NCBI RefSeq assembly: GCF_000969905.1
Contig: NZ_CP009520.1
Location: 1-64,000, forward strand
Source: Methanosarcina vacuolata Z-761
GTDB taxonomy: Archaea; Halobacteriota; Methanosarcinia; Methanosarcinales; Methanosarcinaceae
Direction: 5' to 3'
Length of the DNA: 64,000 nucleotides
The position numbers were made by a program, and so were the translations under genes. This document shows, one piece after another, positions 1-8,824 of this stretch (the stretch's first letter is position 1; the number at the start of each line of letters is the position of its first letter). The notes beneath the pieces are model-generated. The model was not told the origin of the DNA, ran no database searches, and saw only the letters and a program-made list of their open reading frames with translations.

Positions 1-1012
1 TATTTAAGGTATAAAATATTTCCAGTGGAAATCAGGGGGTCTTTACCATAACAATTAATACGGTGTACTTCCATTGCATCTACTGCAAATATAGCTTAAA
101 TTCACTTGTTTATAAACCAATTTCACCTAAAATTTCAACAAAAGAAGATATGGAATATAGATTTTATCTGGTAGGCGAGGTATCTTAATACTTAAAACTC
201 GCCCGCCATTTTATCATTAGCTAGTAGAAAATAAGGGTTTCAGGCATTAATTATAAGCAATATGTCTCTTCTATCCCTTTCTCCTTATTAGCAGGATATA
301 TAGGGTTTTTCATAAAGGCACAAATAATGATGGAGTAAAATCTCAGAAATCCTAAAATGAACTTTAGTTCCAGATATTGAAAGTTAAAATTTCGGAGTTG
401 AGAGTTTAACCTTTCCCCCTTTCCCTCTCTCCCTCTTTCCAAATATCCCTTACATGAAACCACATTTACAGCCTCCTAAAATCCCTTGATAACCATTACA
501 CAAATTATTGAAAACCGCTGAACGGCTATTGTAAAATCAGTCTAAAGCTTGTCAAATAGTTGCGGTTATAATTGTCAGGCATTTGAAAAGGAAGCTCTAA
601 AAACACAATACTTAATAGATGCGGATCAGGAGGATTAAATTGACTGCAGACTGTAAAAATTCCTCCTGATTTCAGGTAACAGTAAAACGTTTGAGATTAA
701 AAACACTTAAAATTAGTAAAACGCTTAAAATTAAAAGCACTTAAAATTAGTAAAACATTTAAAATCAAAACATTTAAAATTAAAAAACTAAAAATCATTA
801 TTACAAAAATAAATATTAAAGTAATTCAAAGAAAAAGTATACAGAGTTTTTCAACTATATTAATTTATTATATCTAACTTACTTAGTAAAATTACTGTAT
901 CTACTGTATCCATTAATTTGACATGCAATGGTTTGCATTGTATTAATTATCTGCGTTAGAAGTATCTTAATTTCTTAAATGCTTAATATCATAATTTTTA
1001 TAGAGGATCTTC
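1..1012. other. Probable flank of a replication origin upstream of orc1/cdc6
   Basis: This AT-rich stretch before orc1/cdc6 contains no convincing gene. It has one Orc1/Cdc6-box-like site at 19-40 and a run of short A/T repeats (variants of aaaacacttaaaattagt) at about 680-800, followed by very AT-rich DNA to about 1000 that could unwind easily. In archaea, origins usually lie next to a cdc6 gene, with origin recognition boxes flanking an AT-rich unwinding element. Only one box is visible here, so the main part of the origin may lie to the left of the window. The origin role is inferred. Confidence 0.55.
19..40 (+). promoter_or_regulatory. Origin recognition box-like site 1
   Basis: The plus strand reads tttccagtggaaat followed by a G run. 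This matches the known archaeal ORB layout of a short dyad (TTCCAGTGGAA) with a G-rich tract on one side, which Orc1/Cdc6 binds. It lies about 970 bp before the orc1/cdc6 start. Its orientation is opposite to the three similar sites at 17.2, 17.4 and 21.3 kb. Confidence 0.7.
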
Positions 1013-2257
1013 ATGATAAAAGCTCAATCATTAGACGGCTTATTCGAAAAATTACTTGACGGAAAATCAATTTTCAAAAATAAAGAAGTACTTCGGCCTT
1101 CTTATACGCCTGACCTTTTATTGCACAGAAATGAGCAAATTAACAGTCTTGCGACAATCCTGGTTTCTGCACTCCGAGGAGAAACTCCTTCCAATGTACT
1201 TATTTATGGGAAAACCGGGACAGGAAAAACCGCTGTTACCCGTTATGTTGGAAAAGAACTTGAAAGGGTAAGTGAAGACAAATCCCTTTTCTGCTCGGTT
1301 GTTTATATTAATTGTGAAGTAATCGATACACAGTACCGGCTCCTTGCAAATCTTGCCAGACATTTTGAAGAAGAAGTTCCGATGACCGGATGGCCTACTG
1401 ATCAGGTCTTCATGAAATTCAAGGAGGCAATAGATTCCAGAGAGCAGGTCATTGTCATAATTCTGGACGAAATCGATAAGCTGATAAAAAAAGGCGATGA
1501 TGTTCTTTATAACCTGTCGAGAATCAATACAGACTTGCAGAGAGCCAAAGTCAGTATGATCGGCGTTTCAAACGATCTTAAATTCACGGAATTTCTGGAC
1601 CCCAGGGTCAAAAGTTCCCTGGGTGAAGAAGAACTTATCTTTCCTCCTTATGACGCTGAACAGATAAGCGATATCCTGAAACAAAGAGCAAAAATGGCCT
1701 ACACCGACGGTGCTCTTGGTGAGATGGTAATTCCCTTATGCGCCGCTTTTGCAGCTCAGGAACACGGCGATGCAAGGCGCGCACTTGACCTCCTAAGGGT
1801 CTCGGGGGAAATTGCAGAAAGGGAAAATCAGCCTCAGGTTCTTGAAGAGCACGTAAGGCGCGCTCAAGAAAAAATCGAAGTTGACCGCGTAGTCGAAGTG
1901 GTAAGAACCCTTCCAACCCAGTCCAAACTCGTACTCTATAGTATCATTCTTTTGCGGAGTAGAGGCAGAGAAGGTAAAAATGTCACAACAGGCGAGATGT
2001 ACAATGTTTACCGCCAGCTCTGCCACCATATTGACGTGGATATTCTTACCCAGCGCAGGGTTACTGATCTCATGTCCGAACTTGATATGCTGGGAATAGT
2101 CAACGCAGTGGTTGTAAGTAAAGGTCGCTATGGTCGAACGAAAGAAATTTCACTGAGCGTTCCAGTCGAAAGCACCCGTAAAGTACTTCTTGAGGATTAC
2201 AGGCTCAAACCTCTGGTAGATTTCAAGGCATCAGTTTTCAGCAAGATGTTTTCGTAA
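1013..2257 (+). CDS. cdc6: Orc1/Cdc6 family replication initiator
   Basis: This 414-residue AAA+ protein is the archaeal counterpart of Orc1 and Cdc6. It binds origin boxes and loads the MCM helicase. Walker A is GKTGTGKT at residues 66-73, Walker B is LDEID at about 151-155, the sensor 1 region is IGVSND near 183-188, and sensor 2 is GDARRALD near 252-259. The C-terminal third is the usual winged-helix DNA-binding domain. The start codon follows a GAGGATC ribosome-binding site. An origin-box-like site lies upstream. The stop codon sits inside a 14-bp tandem repeat that continues past the gene. Length and motifs fit a full, active member; the exact paralogue number is not assigned. Confidence 0.96.
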   Translation: MIKAQSLDGLFEKLLDGKSIFKNKEVLRPSYTPDLLLHRNEQINSLATILVSALRGETPSNVLIYGKTGTGKTAVTRYVGKELERVSEDKSLFCSVVYINCEVIDTQYRLLANLARHFEEEVPMTGWPTDQVFMKFKEAIDSREQVIVIILDEIDKLIKKGDDVLYNLSRINTDLQRAKVSMIGVSNDLKFTEFLDPRVKSSLGEEELIFPPYDAEQISDILKQRAKMAYTDGALGEMVIPLCAAFAAQEHGDARRALDLLRVSGEIAERENQPQVLEEHVRRAQEKIEVDRVVEVVRTLPTQSKLVLYSIILLRSRGREGKNVTTGEMYNVYRQLCHHIDVDILTQRRVTDLMSELDMLGIVNAVVVSKGRYGRTKEISLSVPVESTRKVLLEDYRLKPLVDFKASVFSKMFS

Positions 2258-2370
2258 AGACGTTTTCGTAAAGACGTTTTCGTAAAGACGTTTTTGTAAA
2301 GACGTTTTTGTAAAGACGTTTTTCTAAAGATGTTTTCAGCAAGACGTTTTCATAAAGACGTTTTCATAAG
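2233..2370 (+). repeat. 14-bp tandem repeat across the cdc6 stop codon
   Basis: About nine to ten copies of a unit close to aaagacgttttcgt begin in the last codons of cdc6 and run about 110 bp past the stop. The cdc6 TAA is part of the unit. The period is not a multiple of three, so copies beyond the stop do not extend the protein. The array looks like an expansion of the gene's own 3' end. Confidence 0.85.
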
Positions 2371-2831
2371 AATGAGGCATGTTTTCACAAGGATGAGACT
2401 TTTTATATTCTCCATCCTGGTTTTTTGGCCTACCTGCTAACTTCTCACTTTTTCGGGGTTTCCATAACTTCTTTTAACTTTTCTTATTTTAGGTCTTTAA
2501 GTCTTCTCTAACTTCCCTTACTTCAGGTTTTTGCCTTTCTTTGCCCTTTCTCTACTCTCAGTTTTCTCTCAGTTTTTCAGTTTTTTTCGTGCTCCAGCTT
2601 ATTTTTATCATTCATGTGTTAGTTTTCAGGAAATAATATATACGATCCTGTGATTTGACTAGAATCATATTATCTTATGTTAGCTTATGGATTCGATTAT
2701 TCAACTTACTATTTAATTTATAATTTTATCTCTATCCACCTTTGAAATTAGGATTCAATATACTCAGGTTTCTGTTCAAATCTAATAATTCAATAGTACA
2801 AACCCAATAATCTAATATTAAACAAATTAGA
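2371..2831. other. Intergenic region, T-rich then A-rich
   Basis: Pyrimidine-rich DNA at about 2400-2600 could include the cdc6 terminator. It is followed by AT-rich DNA with TATA-like words. No gene or RNA is recognised. Confidence 0.5.
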
Positions 2832-3024
2832 CAATTCAAATCCAATGATTATTGCTTAGGCAATTCAGATCCAATGATTATTGCTTAGATAATTCAGATC
2901 CAATGATTATTGCTTAAATAATTCAAGTCCAATGATTATTGCTTAGATAATTCAAATCCAATGATTATTGCTTAGATAATTCAAATCCAATGATTATTGC
3001 TTAAATAATTCAAGTCCAATGATT
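2832..3024 (+). repeat. 29-bp tandem repeat, about 6.6 copies
   Basis: The unit is close to caattcaaatccaatgatt plus attgcttag and repeats at 2832, 2861, 2890, 2919, 2948 and 2977, with a partial last copy. Copies differ at only a few positions (aaatcc, agatcc, aagtcc). There is no spacer between units, so this is not a CRISPR array. It ends about 90 bp before the UPF0200 gene and so could be part of its leader or promoter region. Confidence 0.9.
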
Positions 3025-3112
3025 CACGATCCAGTAATTCAAGTTAATAATTCAGGTTTAATGGCTCATATTAATAGTTTAAGTTTAATTAAAGTTTAAA
3101 GGGTAATTTTTG

Positions 3113-3673
3113 ATGAAGATAATAGCGTTCGTAGGCATGCCAGCATCTGGAAAGTCGGAAGCTGCCAGAATTGCTGCTGAAATGGGTATTCCCGTTATTA
3201 ACATGGGTGATGTGATCCGGAAGGAAGTTTCAAAGCGCGGGCTTGAACCCAATGATTCCAATACCGGAATGGTTGCAACACAACTTCGCAAATGCGAGGG
3301 TATGGATGCAGTCGCAGTACGCTGTACTTCCCAAATCAGGGATGCCGGCTCTGACCTTATTGTTGTGGATGGGGTGCGTGGAATTGCCGAAGTGGAATGC
3401 TTCAGGCGAGAATTCGGAGAAGGTTTTATTCTAATTTCGATTTATGCTCCTATTGAAATTCGCTTTTCTAGAGTTCAGAAACGAGGAAGAAGCGATGATA
3501 TGAACAGTATAGAAGGTCTCCGCAACCGGGACGAACGAGAACTCGGCTGGGGGATGGGAGAAGCTATAGAAGCATCGAATATTGAAATTGAAAATAATTC
3601 CACTCTGGAAATTTTCAAAAAGGATGTTGTTGAAGTTTTGAGCAACTACTTTGGAAAAACTCCCGCGAAGTAA
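3113..3673 (+). CDS. UPF0200 family P-loop NTPase
   Basis: This 186-residue protein has a P-loop, GMPASGKS, at residues 8-15 and a DGVRG motif in a Walker B-like position. It resembles dephospho-CoA kinase and adenylate-kinase-like enzymes and belongs to archaeal family UPF0200, whose substrate is not established. The start is taken as the ATG at 3113; a TTG one codon earlier is possible. The UPF0201 gene follows directly. The two families are neighbours, or fused, in many euryarchaea, which suggests a shared function. No active-site loss is seen. Confidence 0.88.
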   Translation: MKIIAFVGMPASGKSEAARIAAEMGIPVINMGDVIRKEVSKRGLEPNDSNTGMVATQLRKCEGMDAVAVRCTSQIRDAGSDLIVVDGVRGIAEVECFRREFGEGFILISIYAPIEIRFSRVQKRGRSDDMNSIEGLRNRDERELGWGMGEAIEASNIEIENNSTLEIFKKDVVEVLSNYFGKTPAK

Positions 3674-3746
3674 CACTCTCAAATATATTTCTGAAAAAAA
3701 TTCAAAATTCCGGAATAAATCCTTTTTAAATTACTGGAGTAGATTT

Positions 3747-4226
3747 ATGATACATGTTAAGGTTTCAGCAGCTGTATATCCTACAGAAGACTCGGAAAAG
3801 GTTGTCAAAGCAGTCTCGTCTCTTTTTACTGATATTGAACTTGAGAAGAAAGATATTGAAATCACTGGTTCAGAAACGGGAGTTTCTCCTTCCTTTTTCT
3901 TTTCAGGGGAAGGGGGAATTGATGTTCTGCAAACCCTGCATTGGCTCATTCGCAGGGAAGAAATTATAGATAGCGTCCGCAACAAAGCTTTCAGCAAAGG
4001 TTTGTCCAGCGACGGGCTTTCGGTTCGTTTTTCGCTCAATAAACAGGCTGCTTTTGTCGGAATTCCCAGTGTTCCTGCGCAGGAAGAATCTCTTGGATCT
4101 ATTGAAATCATTATCAGGGCCGACTCTCAGGAAGAAATGGAAAGGCTTTTTGAATGGCTTTTGCCCCTTACTGAAGATGGAAAGCCTGTTGTTGAGGTAG
4201 AAATGGACTATGTGGAGAGGAATTGA
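3747..4226 (+). CDS. UPF0201 family protein
   Basis: This 159-residue protein starts at the ATG at 3747 (MIHVKVSAAVYPTED). An open frame extends further left, but it overlaps the end of the UPF0200 gene and lacks family similarity. The family is archaeal, small and of unknown role. It contains an RNA-binding-like alternation of strands and acidic helices, ending in VEVEMDYVERN. The gap to UPF0200 is about 70 bp, so the two are probably co-transcribed. Conserved pairing with UPF0200 is the main clue to function; I do not assign one. Confidence 0.85.
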   Translation: MIHVKVSAAVYPTEDSEKVVKAVSSLFTDIELEKKDIEITGSETGVSPSFFFSGEGGIDVLQTLHWLIRREEIIDSVRNKAFSKGLSSDGLSVRFSLNKQAAFVGIPSVPAQEESLGSIEIIIRADSQEEMERLFEWLLPLTEDGKPVVEVEMDYVERN

Positions 4227-4468
4227 AGGGCTTTAACATGTTTTACACAACATACATTTTCTTTGTAACCTTTTAATCCATTTTTAATCAATTTTTAATA
4301 TATTCAAAATATATTTTTAATACATTTTTAATACATTTTTAATATTTAACATCTTTAATATTTTGTAAAACTGGGCTAATAATAGTTCATTAAAATAATT
4401 CAGTTAAATATATCTCAGTTCTCGCTAGATGATGTATATTGATAAATGAAAAGGAATGAACTTTCATC

Positions 4469-5242
4469 ATGCAATTGCACAGAATCAGCTATTCTTCGCG
4501 TGCAGTCATTGAAGACCCTTTCAAATGGGCTTACACGCTCGAAGACCATGGATACACCGGTTGGGAAGTCGTACAGGAAGGTTCTCAGTGCCTGAACAGT
4601 AAGAACATTCAGAATTTGAAAAATATCAGTGAAACCACAGGTCTCGAGCTAACTCTGCACCTACCTTTCTCGGATATGAATCTGGCAGGTCTGAATTACT
4701 CAATCAGGACAGAAGTTATCAGGCAGATGAAGCACTACCTCACTCTTGCCTCTAACTATGTCAATCTTGCTGTAGTACACCCTGGTTATCTTTCTCCTTA
4801 TGGTGCGCAGGTTCCACAGGAAGCTTATTTTACCAATCTTGCTTCTCTCCAGGAAATCTGTGACTTCGCTGCGGATTTCGGAATCCTTGTTGCTGTCGAA
4901 AATATGCCCGACATGCCTAAGATCTTTGGAAAATATCCCGACGAGATGCTTGAGATGCTTGAATCCATTGGAAGCCATAATGTAGGTTTCACCTTCGATG
5001 TCGGACACGCAAACACATTAGGGCTTATTGACGATTTTCTGGATCAGTTAAGCAATCGTATTTCCCATGTGCACATCCATGATAATATGGGAAAAAAAGA
5101 TGAACATTTACCTATTGGAGAGGGTAATATTAACTGGAAACAGGTTATGGAGAAGCTCTCAAACTATGAAGGAATCTTTGTTACTGAAATGAGTTCAGTA
5201 GAAGAAGGGATCAAGAGCCTCGAGTTTTTAAGGAATTTGTGA
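4469..5242 (+). CDS. Sugar phosphate isomerase/epimerase-like TIM-barrel protein
   Basis: This 257-residue protein belongs to the xylose isomerase-like/AP endonuclease 2 superfamily. Metal-site signatures are visible in order: TLHLPFSD, VVHPGYLS, AVENMPDMP, TFDVGHAN, HVHIHDN and a final VTEMSS. These supply the His, Glu and Asp residues that normally bind divalent metal at the barrel mouth. The start ATG follows aaggaatg. The gene appears monocistronic: an AT-rich 240-bp gap precedes it and it converges on the methyltransferase gene. The substrate is unknown; an epimerase or a phosphodiester-acting enzyme are both possible. Confidence 0.8.
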   Translation: MQLHRISYSSRAVIEDPFKWAYTLEDHGYTGWEVVQEGSQCLNSKNIQNLKNISETTGLELTLHLPFSDMNLAGLNYSIRTEVIRQMKHYLTLASNYVNLAVVHPGYLSPYGAQVPQEAYFTNLASLQEICDFAADFGILVAVENMPDMPKIFGKYPDEMLEMLESIGSHNVGFTFDVGHANTLGLIDDFLDQLSNRISHVHIHDNMGKKDEHLPIGEGNINWKQVMEKLSNYEGIFVTEMSSVEEGIKSLEFLRNL

Positions 5243-5289
5243 TAAGGAACTTGTGAGTTTTTGAGGCTCTGTTTCCCATTTTTTACTTC

Positions 5290-5395
5290 TTTCAAATTAT
5301 TTTTTTCCCTATATTTTCATAACTCATCTTTCTGAAGAACCTCTTGAAATTATTTTTCCCCTATATTTCCATAACTCGTCTTTCTGATGATACTA
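5290..5395. repeat. Two-copy T-rich repeat between convergent genes
   Basis: A segment of about 54 bp containing aaattatttttttccctat and ataactcatctttctga occurs twice in a row with small changes. It lies between convergent stop codons, so its U-rich tracts may terminate the plus-strand transcript. Confidence 0.6.
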
Positions 5396-5401
5396 TTTAA
5401 A

Positions 5402-6241
5402 TTACTTTTTAGTTGCCTTGCAAAAGATAACATTATTTCCATTCCAGAGATCAGTATCTGGCAAGACGTCATCATAGCACTCGACCTGTTTAAAGCCTTC
5501 CTGTTCCAGAATTTTCTTCAGGTCATCAGACGTAAAGAAGTGAGTCCAAAAACGATATACATTGAAATTGTCAGAATTATCGATTACGATGTGCTGGTAC
5601 AATATCACTTTGTCCATCGGATAATAATAGGAGTCTGAAAGAACAAGGTATGGTCTATCTTTCCAAAAGCCACATTCTTCCATTTCCCAGGATTTTTCAG
5701 CAACTTTCAATTCGATGTCTTTATCGCTGAGAACATCAAAAATGAAAATTCCTTTAGGCTTTAAAGCTCTGTAAGTATTCTGTAATAAAGTCCTTCTTGC
5801 AACTGGTGTTAAGACGCCAAAATCAGTAAAAATCATCATTGCAAGGTCATATTTATTCTCTTCACATAGTTCGAGGTAATTCTGGTTTATGTATTCTATA
5901 TCCAGGTTTTTCTTTATGGCTTCATTTCTGGCATATTCGATTGAATTCTTTGAGAAATCGACACCTGTTACTTTATGTCCCCTCTTTGCCATAACCTCAG
6001 CATACAATCCGGGTCCGCATCCCAGATCAAGAATATTCATTTTTTCCTGATTGACGGAGTTTAAAATCCAGTCCACGGTACTCTCTATACTTGCTTTTTT
6101 CCGGCTTGCCAGATCAATATCCGGGTTCAAATGGATATTCAACAGCTGCTTTGAAATGTGGTCATCTGTCCACATAACAGCGTTTCCTTCTGCATAGATT
6201 TGCGGTTTCTTTGTAAACTCTAGAATATCTATAAAATTCAT
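5402..6241 (-). CDS. Class I SAM-dependent methyltransferase
   Basis: This 279-residue protein has a classic class I fold. Motif I is ILDLGCGPG, followed by the acidic end of strand 2 in VTGVDFS and the later motif YDLAMMIFTDFGVL. The central domain is flanked by an N-terminal region with WTDDHISKQLL and a C-terminal strand-rich part. The substrate cannot be deduced. The start ATG follows agaggg. A 55-bp tandem repeat array lies 60 bp upstream in its promoter or leader region. Confidence 0.88.
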   Translation of the reverse strand: MNFIDILEFTKKPQIYAEGNAVMWTDDHISKQLLNIHLNPDIDLASRKKASIESTVDWILNSVNQEKMNILDLGCGPGLYAEVMAKRGHKVTGVDFSKNSIEYARNEAIKKNLDIEYINQNYLELCEENKYDLAMMIFTDFGVLTPVARRTLLQNTYRALKPKGIFIFDVLSDKDIELKVAEKSWEMEECGFWKDRPYLVLSDSYYYPMDKVILYQHIVIDNSDNFNVYRFWTHFFTSDDLKKILEQEGFKQVECYDDVLPDTDLWNGNNVIFCKATKK

Positions 6242-6300
6242 AAATGAGCCCTCTTTTCCACCATCATGGATTTATTTACGGACTTATTCACGGACTCTTA

Positions 6301-6454
6301 TATTTGCGATTAACCACAACTCTCTATCTCTACGATTAACCGTTAAACAACTCTCTATTTGCGATTAACCACAACTCTCTATCTCTACGATTAACCGTTA
6401 AACAACTCTCTATTTGCGATTAACCACAACTCTCTATCTACGATTAACCGTTAA
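6301..6454. repeat. 55-bp tandem repeat, about 2.8 copies
   Basis: The unit begins tatttgcgattaaccacaac and repeats at 6301, 6356 and 6411. Each unit itself holds two related halves built on cgattaacc and actctctat. The third copy has small deletions. The array lies upstream of the minus-strand methyltransferase gene (start 6241). The remainder of the 6242-6655 gap shows no gene. Confidence 0.88.
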
Positions 6455-6655
6455 CATCTTTCAATAAAACAGAATGCTCAGCTGTTGTTCATTCTAAAAT
6501 CCTTTTTTGAATTCCCTATTAATAACTTACGCCATGGTGGGAATTCTTCGTAATGTTTAGCATGAAAATTCTTTCAAGTACTTTCATTTCTTTGTGCCTG
6601 TGATTAGAAGAATTTCATGTGTGTTTTGGTAGTATTATTCACTTTCTTAATTGTT

Positions 6656-7243
6656 TCATTCCTGTGGTTCTTTTTCATTCAAGTATCTGGCCCAGTCACC
6701 ATGCTCGATTCTTTCCGATTCAGGTTTCTCATCATAAACGTAAATAAAGCCTCTAAATTTCTGCTCACCAATTTCCAGATCTACATACTCCCTGTGGTAT
6801 CCTCCGAAAAGTTCCATATAATCAATTGATTTGGCAATTTCAAGCTGCTGTTTTCCTGAAAACCTGCGTACTTCAGCTACAACACAGGAATTTTCCAAGG
6901 GATAGATGCCTGGATAAGGGCCCAGGGAGTAAAGAGCGTACCCTCTTACTGTTGTTGTACCAAGAAACTCTGACCTATTTTGCAGATCAAAACGGCGGCT
7001 ATTGTAAAGCCCATTTCTTAGGCTGCCGTACAGTGCTATGATAAGCTCTTCACCTTCAGGTTTCTGGTAAGAACGCTGCCAACAGACATTTCTATGAAAA
7101 ACATTTCCATAAAGAGTCTTATCTCTTACTGTACTCTCCACGTCTTCACAAGTAGCTTCATTTTTTCTTGAATCATCTTTTCCTAAATCCCTTTTTCCTA
7201 AATCCTTTTTTCCCAAATCCTTTTTTCCTGAATTTTTCTCCAT
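6656..7243 (-). CDS. Gamma-glutamylcyclotransferase-like (AIG2 family) protein
   Basis: This 195-residue protein has the family signature IIALYGSLRNGL at the start of its conserved domain (about residue 67 on), followed by FLGTTTVRGYALYSLGPYPGI and a YMELFGGYHREYV segment typical of the family. The catalytic acid in these proteins is usually a Glu in the middle of the fold; I cannot fix it here. The first 65 residues are an extra, highly charged tail with the five-residue repeat GKKDL/GKRDL/GKDDS, coded by a 15-bp tandem repeat. The start is backed by an aagggt site. The substrate is unknown. Confidence 0.82.
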   Translation of the reverse strand: MEKNSGKKDLGKKDLGKRDLGKDDSRKNEATCEDVESTVRDKTLYGNVFHRNVCWQRSYQKPEGEELIIALYGSLRNGLYNSRRFDLQNRSEFLGTTTVRGYALYSLGPYPGIYPLENSCVVAEVRRFSGKQQLEIAKSIDYMELFGGYHREYVDLEIGEQKFRGFIYVYDEKPESERIEHGDWARYLNEKEPQE

Positions 7244-7284
7244 ATTCTACCCTTAAAAATTATGTATATAAATTTATAAAATAG

Positions 7285-8355
7285 TTATTTTGTAAAGCCA
7301 TAGCCTGCAAATCTCTGGGGAATGTCAAGGTTTGCCAGCAGGAAACGGTCTTCTTTACTGTAAGCTACTTTTTTGTTACCTAAAAGTTCCATCACGCAGG
7401 TACTGCCAGGCTTTGCTTCTTTTACTTCCTTCCCATCAACCAGGATCTTCTCCACACGTACAGGTTCGGACTGCAGGCCAACAAAGAGATGAAGCACACT
7501 TGAGGTTTCAATTGCTCGTGTGAATCTTGAGATGGTGCATTCAAGGACATAATCAGTACTTATGATTTCTTTATCGGAGATGATAAATCCCCTTTCTATA
7601 TCTTTGGCCTGCACGTTTTTAAGACGCATTCCTACTCTGGTGCCTGTGGGTGCACTTTCAATATCCACATCGTGGCTCTGGATGGATCGGATTTCAATGT
7701 CTCTGTCCATCGGGAAAATTTTGGTTTTGTCCTTGTCTTTTGAAATCCCCTGTTTGACAACTCCAAGAACAACGCAGCCTTTTCCAGTAACATTGAACGC
7801 ATGATCTATAAACACTCTTGTAGGCAGACTATTCAACTCAGCCTGTTCGGCTTCGATTTTTTCCGAGATCTCGGAAATTTTGGCTTTGAGGTCTTCCACA
7901 CCCTCAAAAGGATCTTTTGCACTTTTATTGGTATTCAGGGAAATACATTCCCAATCCTGAAGGGAAGTGCCTGCGGTCATCAGTTTTATTTTCTTTATCA
8001 GCTCATCGATTGCATACATATGTGTACTGTCGGACTTTGTCAGGGCAATTATTCCATGCTTAAAGCCGAGCAGATCCAGGGCAACAATGCATTCTCCGGT
8101 ATGAACACTTGCAGGATTATTCCTATCAAGGCCATCAGGAGGGACACAGAGGACTGCCATATCTGAAATATTCAGTACCGTAATCAGGGATTTTAAAGCT
8201 TTAGGATAGCCGTGCGAGTCTACAAAAACCATTTTCCGGCTCTCCTTAGCATTATTATACATAGTTATGTCGGAGGATGTTCCTTTTTTCCCCAGGTTTG
8301 CGGCAAGGGAGGTTCTTCCACTTTTTTCCGTCCCGATAATTGCAACATTTGTCAT
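7285..8355 (-). CDS. SelB/EF-Tu-like translational GTPase with weakened G motifs
   Basis: This 356-residue protein has the layout of an EF-Tu-like factor: a G domain (about 1-170), then beta-barrel domains with DHAFNVTGKGCVVLGVV, the domain 2 signature. The G1 loop is GTEKSGRTS, so the usual Lys is Arg; G3 is DSHG and G4 is TKSD instead of NKxD. This fits the archaeal SelB-like family (aSelBL) known from methanogens, where GTP hydrolysis is doubtful and the role is unknown. The start follows AAGGA. Its leader holds a long 10-bp repeat array with AAGGA in most units. Confidence 0.8.
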   Translation of the reverse strand: MTNVAIIGTEKSGRTSLAANLGKKGTSSDITMYNNAKESRKMVFVDSHGYPKALKSLITVLNISDMAVLCVPPDGLDRNNPASVHTGECIVALDLLGFKHGIIALTKSDSTHMYAIDELIKKIKLMTAGTSLQDWECISLNTNKSAKDPFEGVEDLKAKISEISEKIEAEQAELNSLPTRVFIDHAFNVTGKGCVVLGVVKQGISKDKDKTKIFPMDRDIEIRSIQSHDVDIESAPTGTRVGMRLKNVQAKDIERGFIISDKEIISTDYVLECTISRFTRAIETSSVLHLFVGLQSEPVRVEKILVDGKEVKEAKPGSTCVMELLGNKKVAYSKEDRFLLANLDIPQRFAGYGFTK

Positions 8356-8360
8356 ACTGG

Positions 8361-8630
8361 ATTCCTTCTAATTTTTTGTAATTTCTTTTAATTTCTTGTA
8401 ATTCCTTTTAATTTCTTTTAGTTCCTTGTAATCTCTTGTAATTCCTTTTAATTTCTTTTAATTTCTTTTAATTTCTTGTAATTTCTTGTAATTCCTTTTA
8501 ATTCCTTTTAATTCCTTTTAATTCCTTTTAATTCCTTTTAATTCCTTTTAATTCCTTTTAATTCCTTTTAATTCCTTTTAATTCCTTTTAATTCCTTTTA
8601 ATTCCTTTTAATTCCTTTTAATTCCTTATA
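8361..8630. repeat. 10-bp tandem array, 27 units
   Basis: The unit attcctttta repeats in perfect 10-bp register from 8361 to 8630, including 13 exact copies in a row at 8491-8620 and variants (atttctttta, atttcttgta) nearer the gene. On the transcribed minus strand it reads taaaaggaat, so most units carry an AAGGA-like Shine-Dalgarno core. It begins 6 bp upstream of the SelB-like gene start. The rest of the gap to 8824 shows no gene. Confidence 0.95.
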
Positions 8631-8824
8631 GTGTCTTGCAATTCCTTGATCTATGTGCTATTGATAACTCTGAATTTACAGTGTATTATGACTCTGAATT
8701 TACAGGGTATTATAACTCTGAACCTGCATCTGGTATAATTATACTGTAATATATTTCTTTTCGAAACACTCTGAAAAAAACTATTCAAAATTCAAATCTT
8801 AAAACACAATCTGGCAGGGAAAGA

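Noticed and set aside
251-463. 70-codon minus-strand frame before cdc6
   Set aside because: No ribosome site, no recognisable features, low-complexity AT-rich DNA.
2832-3024. 29-bp repeats as a CRISPR array
   Set aside because: Units are directly adjacent without spacers, and no cas genes are present.
6301-6454. 55-bp repeats as a CRISPR array
   Set aside because: The whole unit is repeated, including the apparent spacers.
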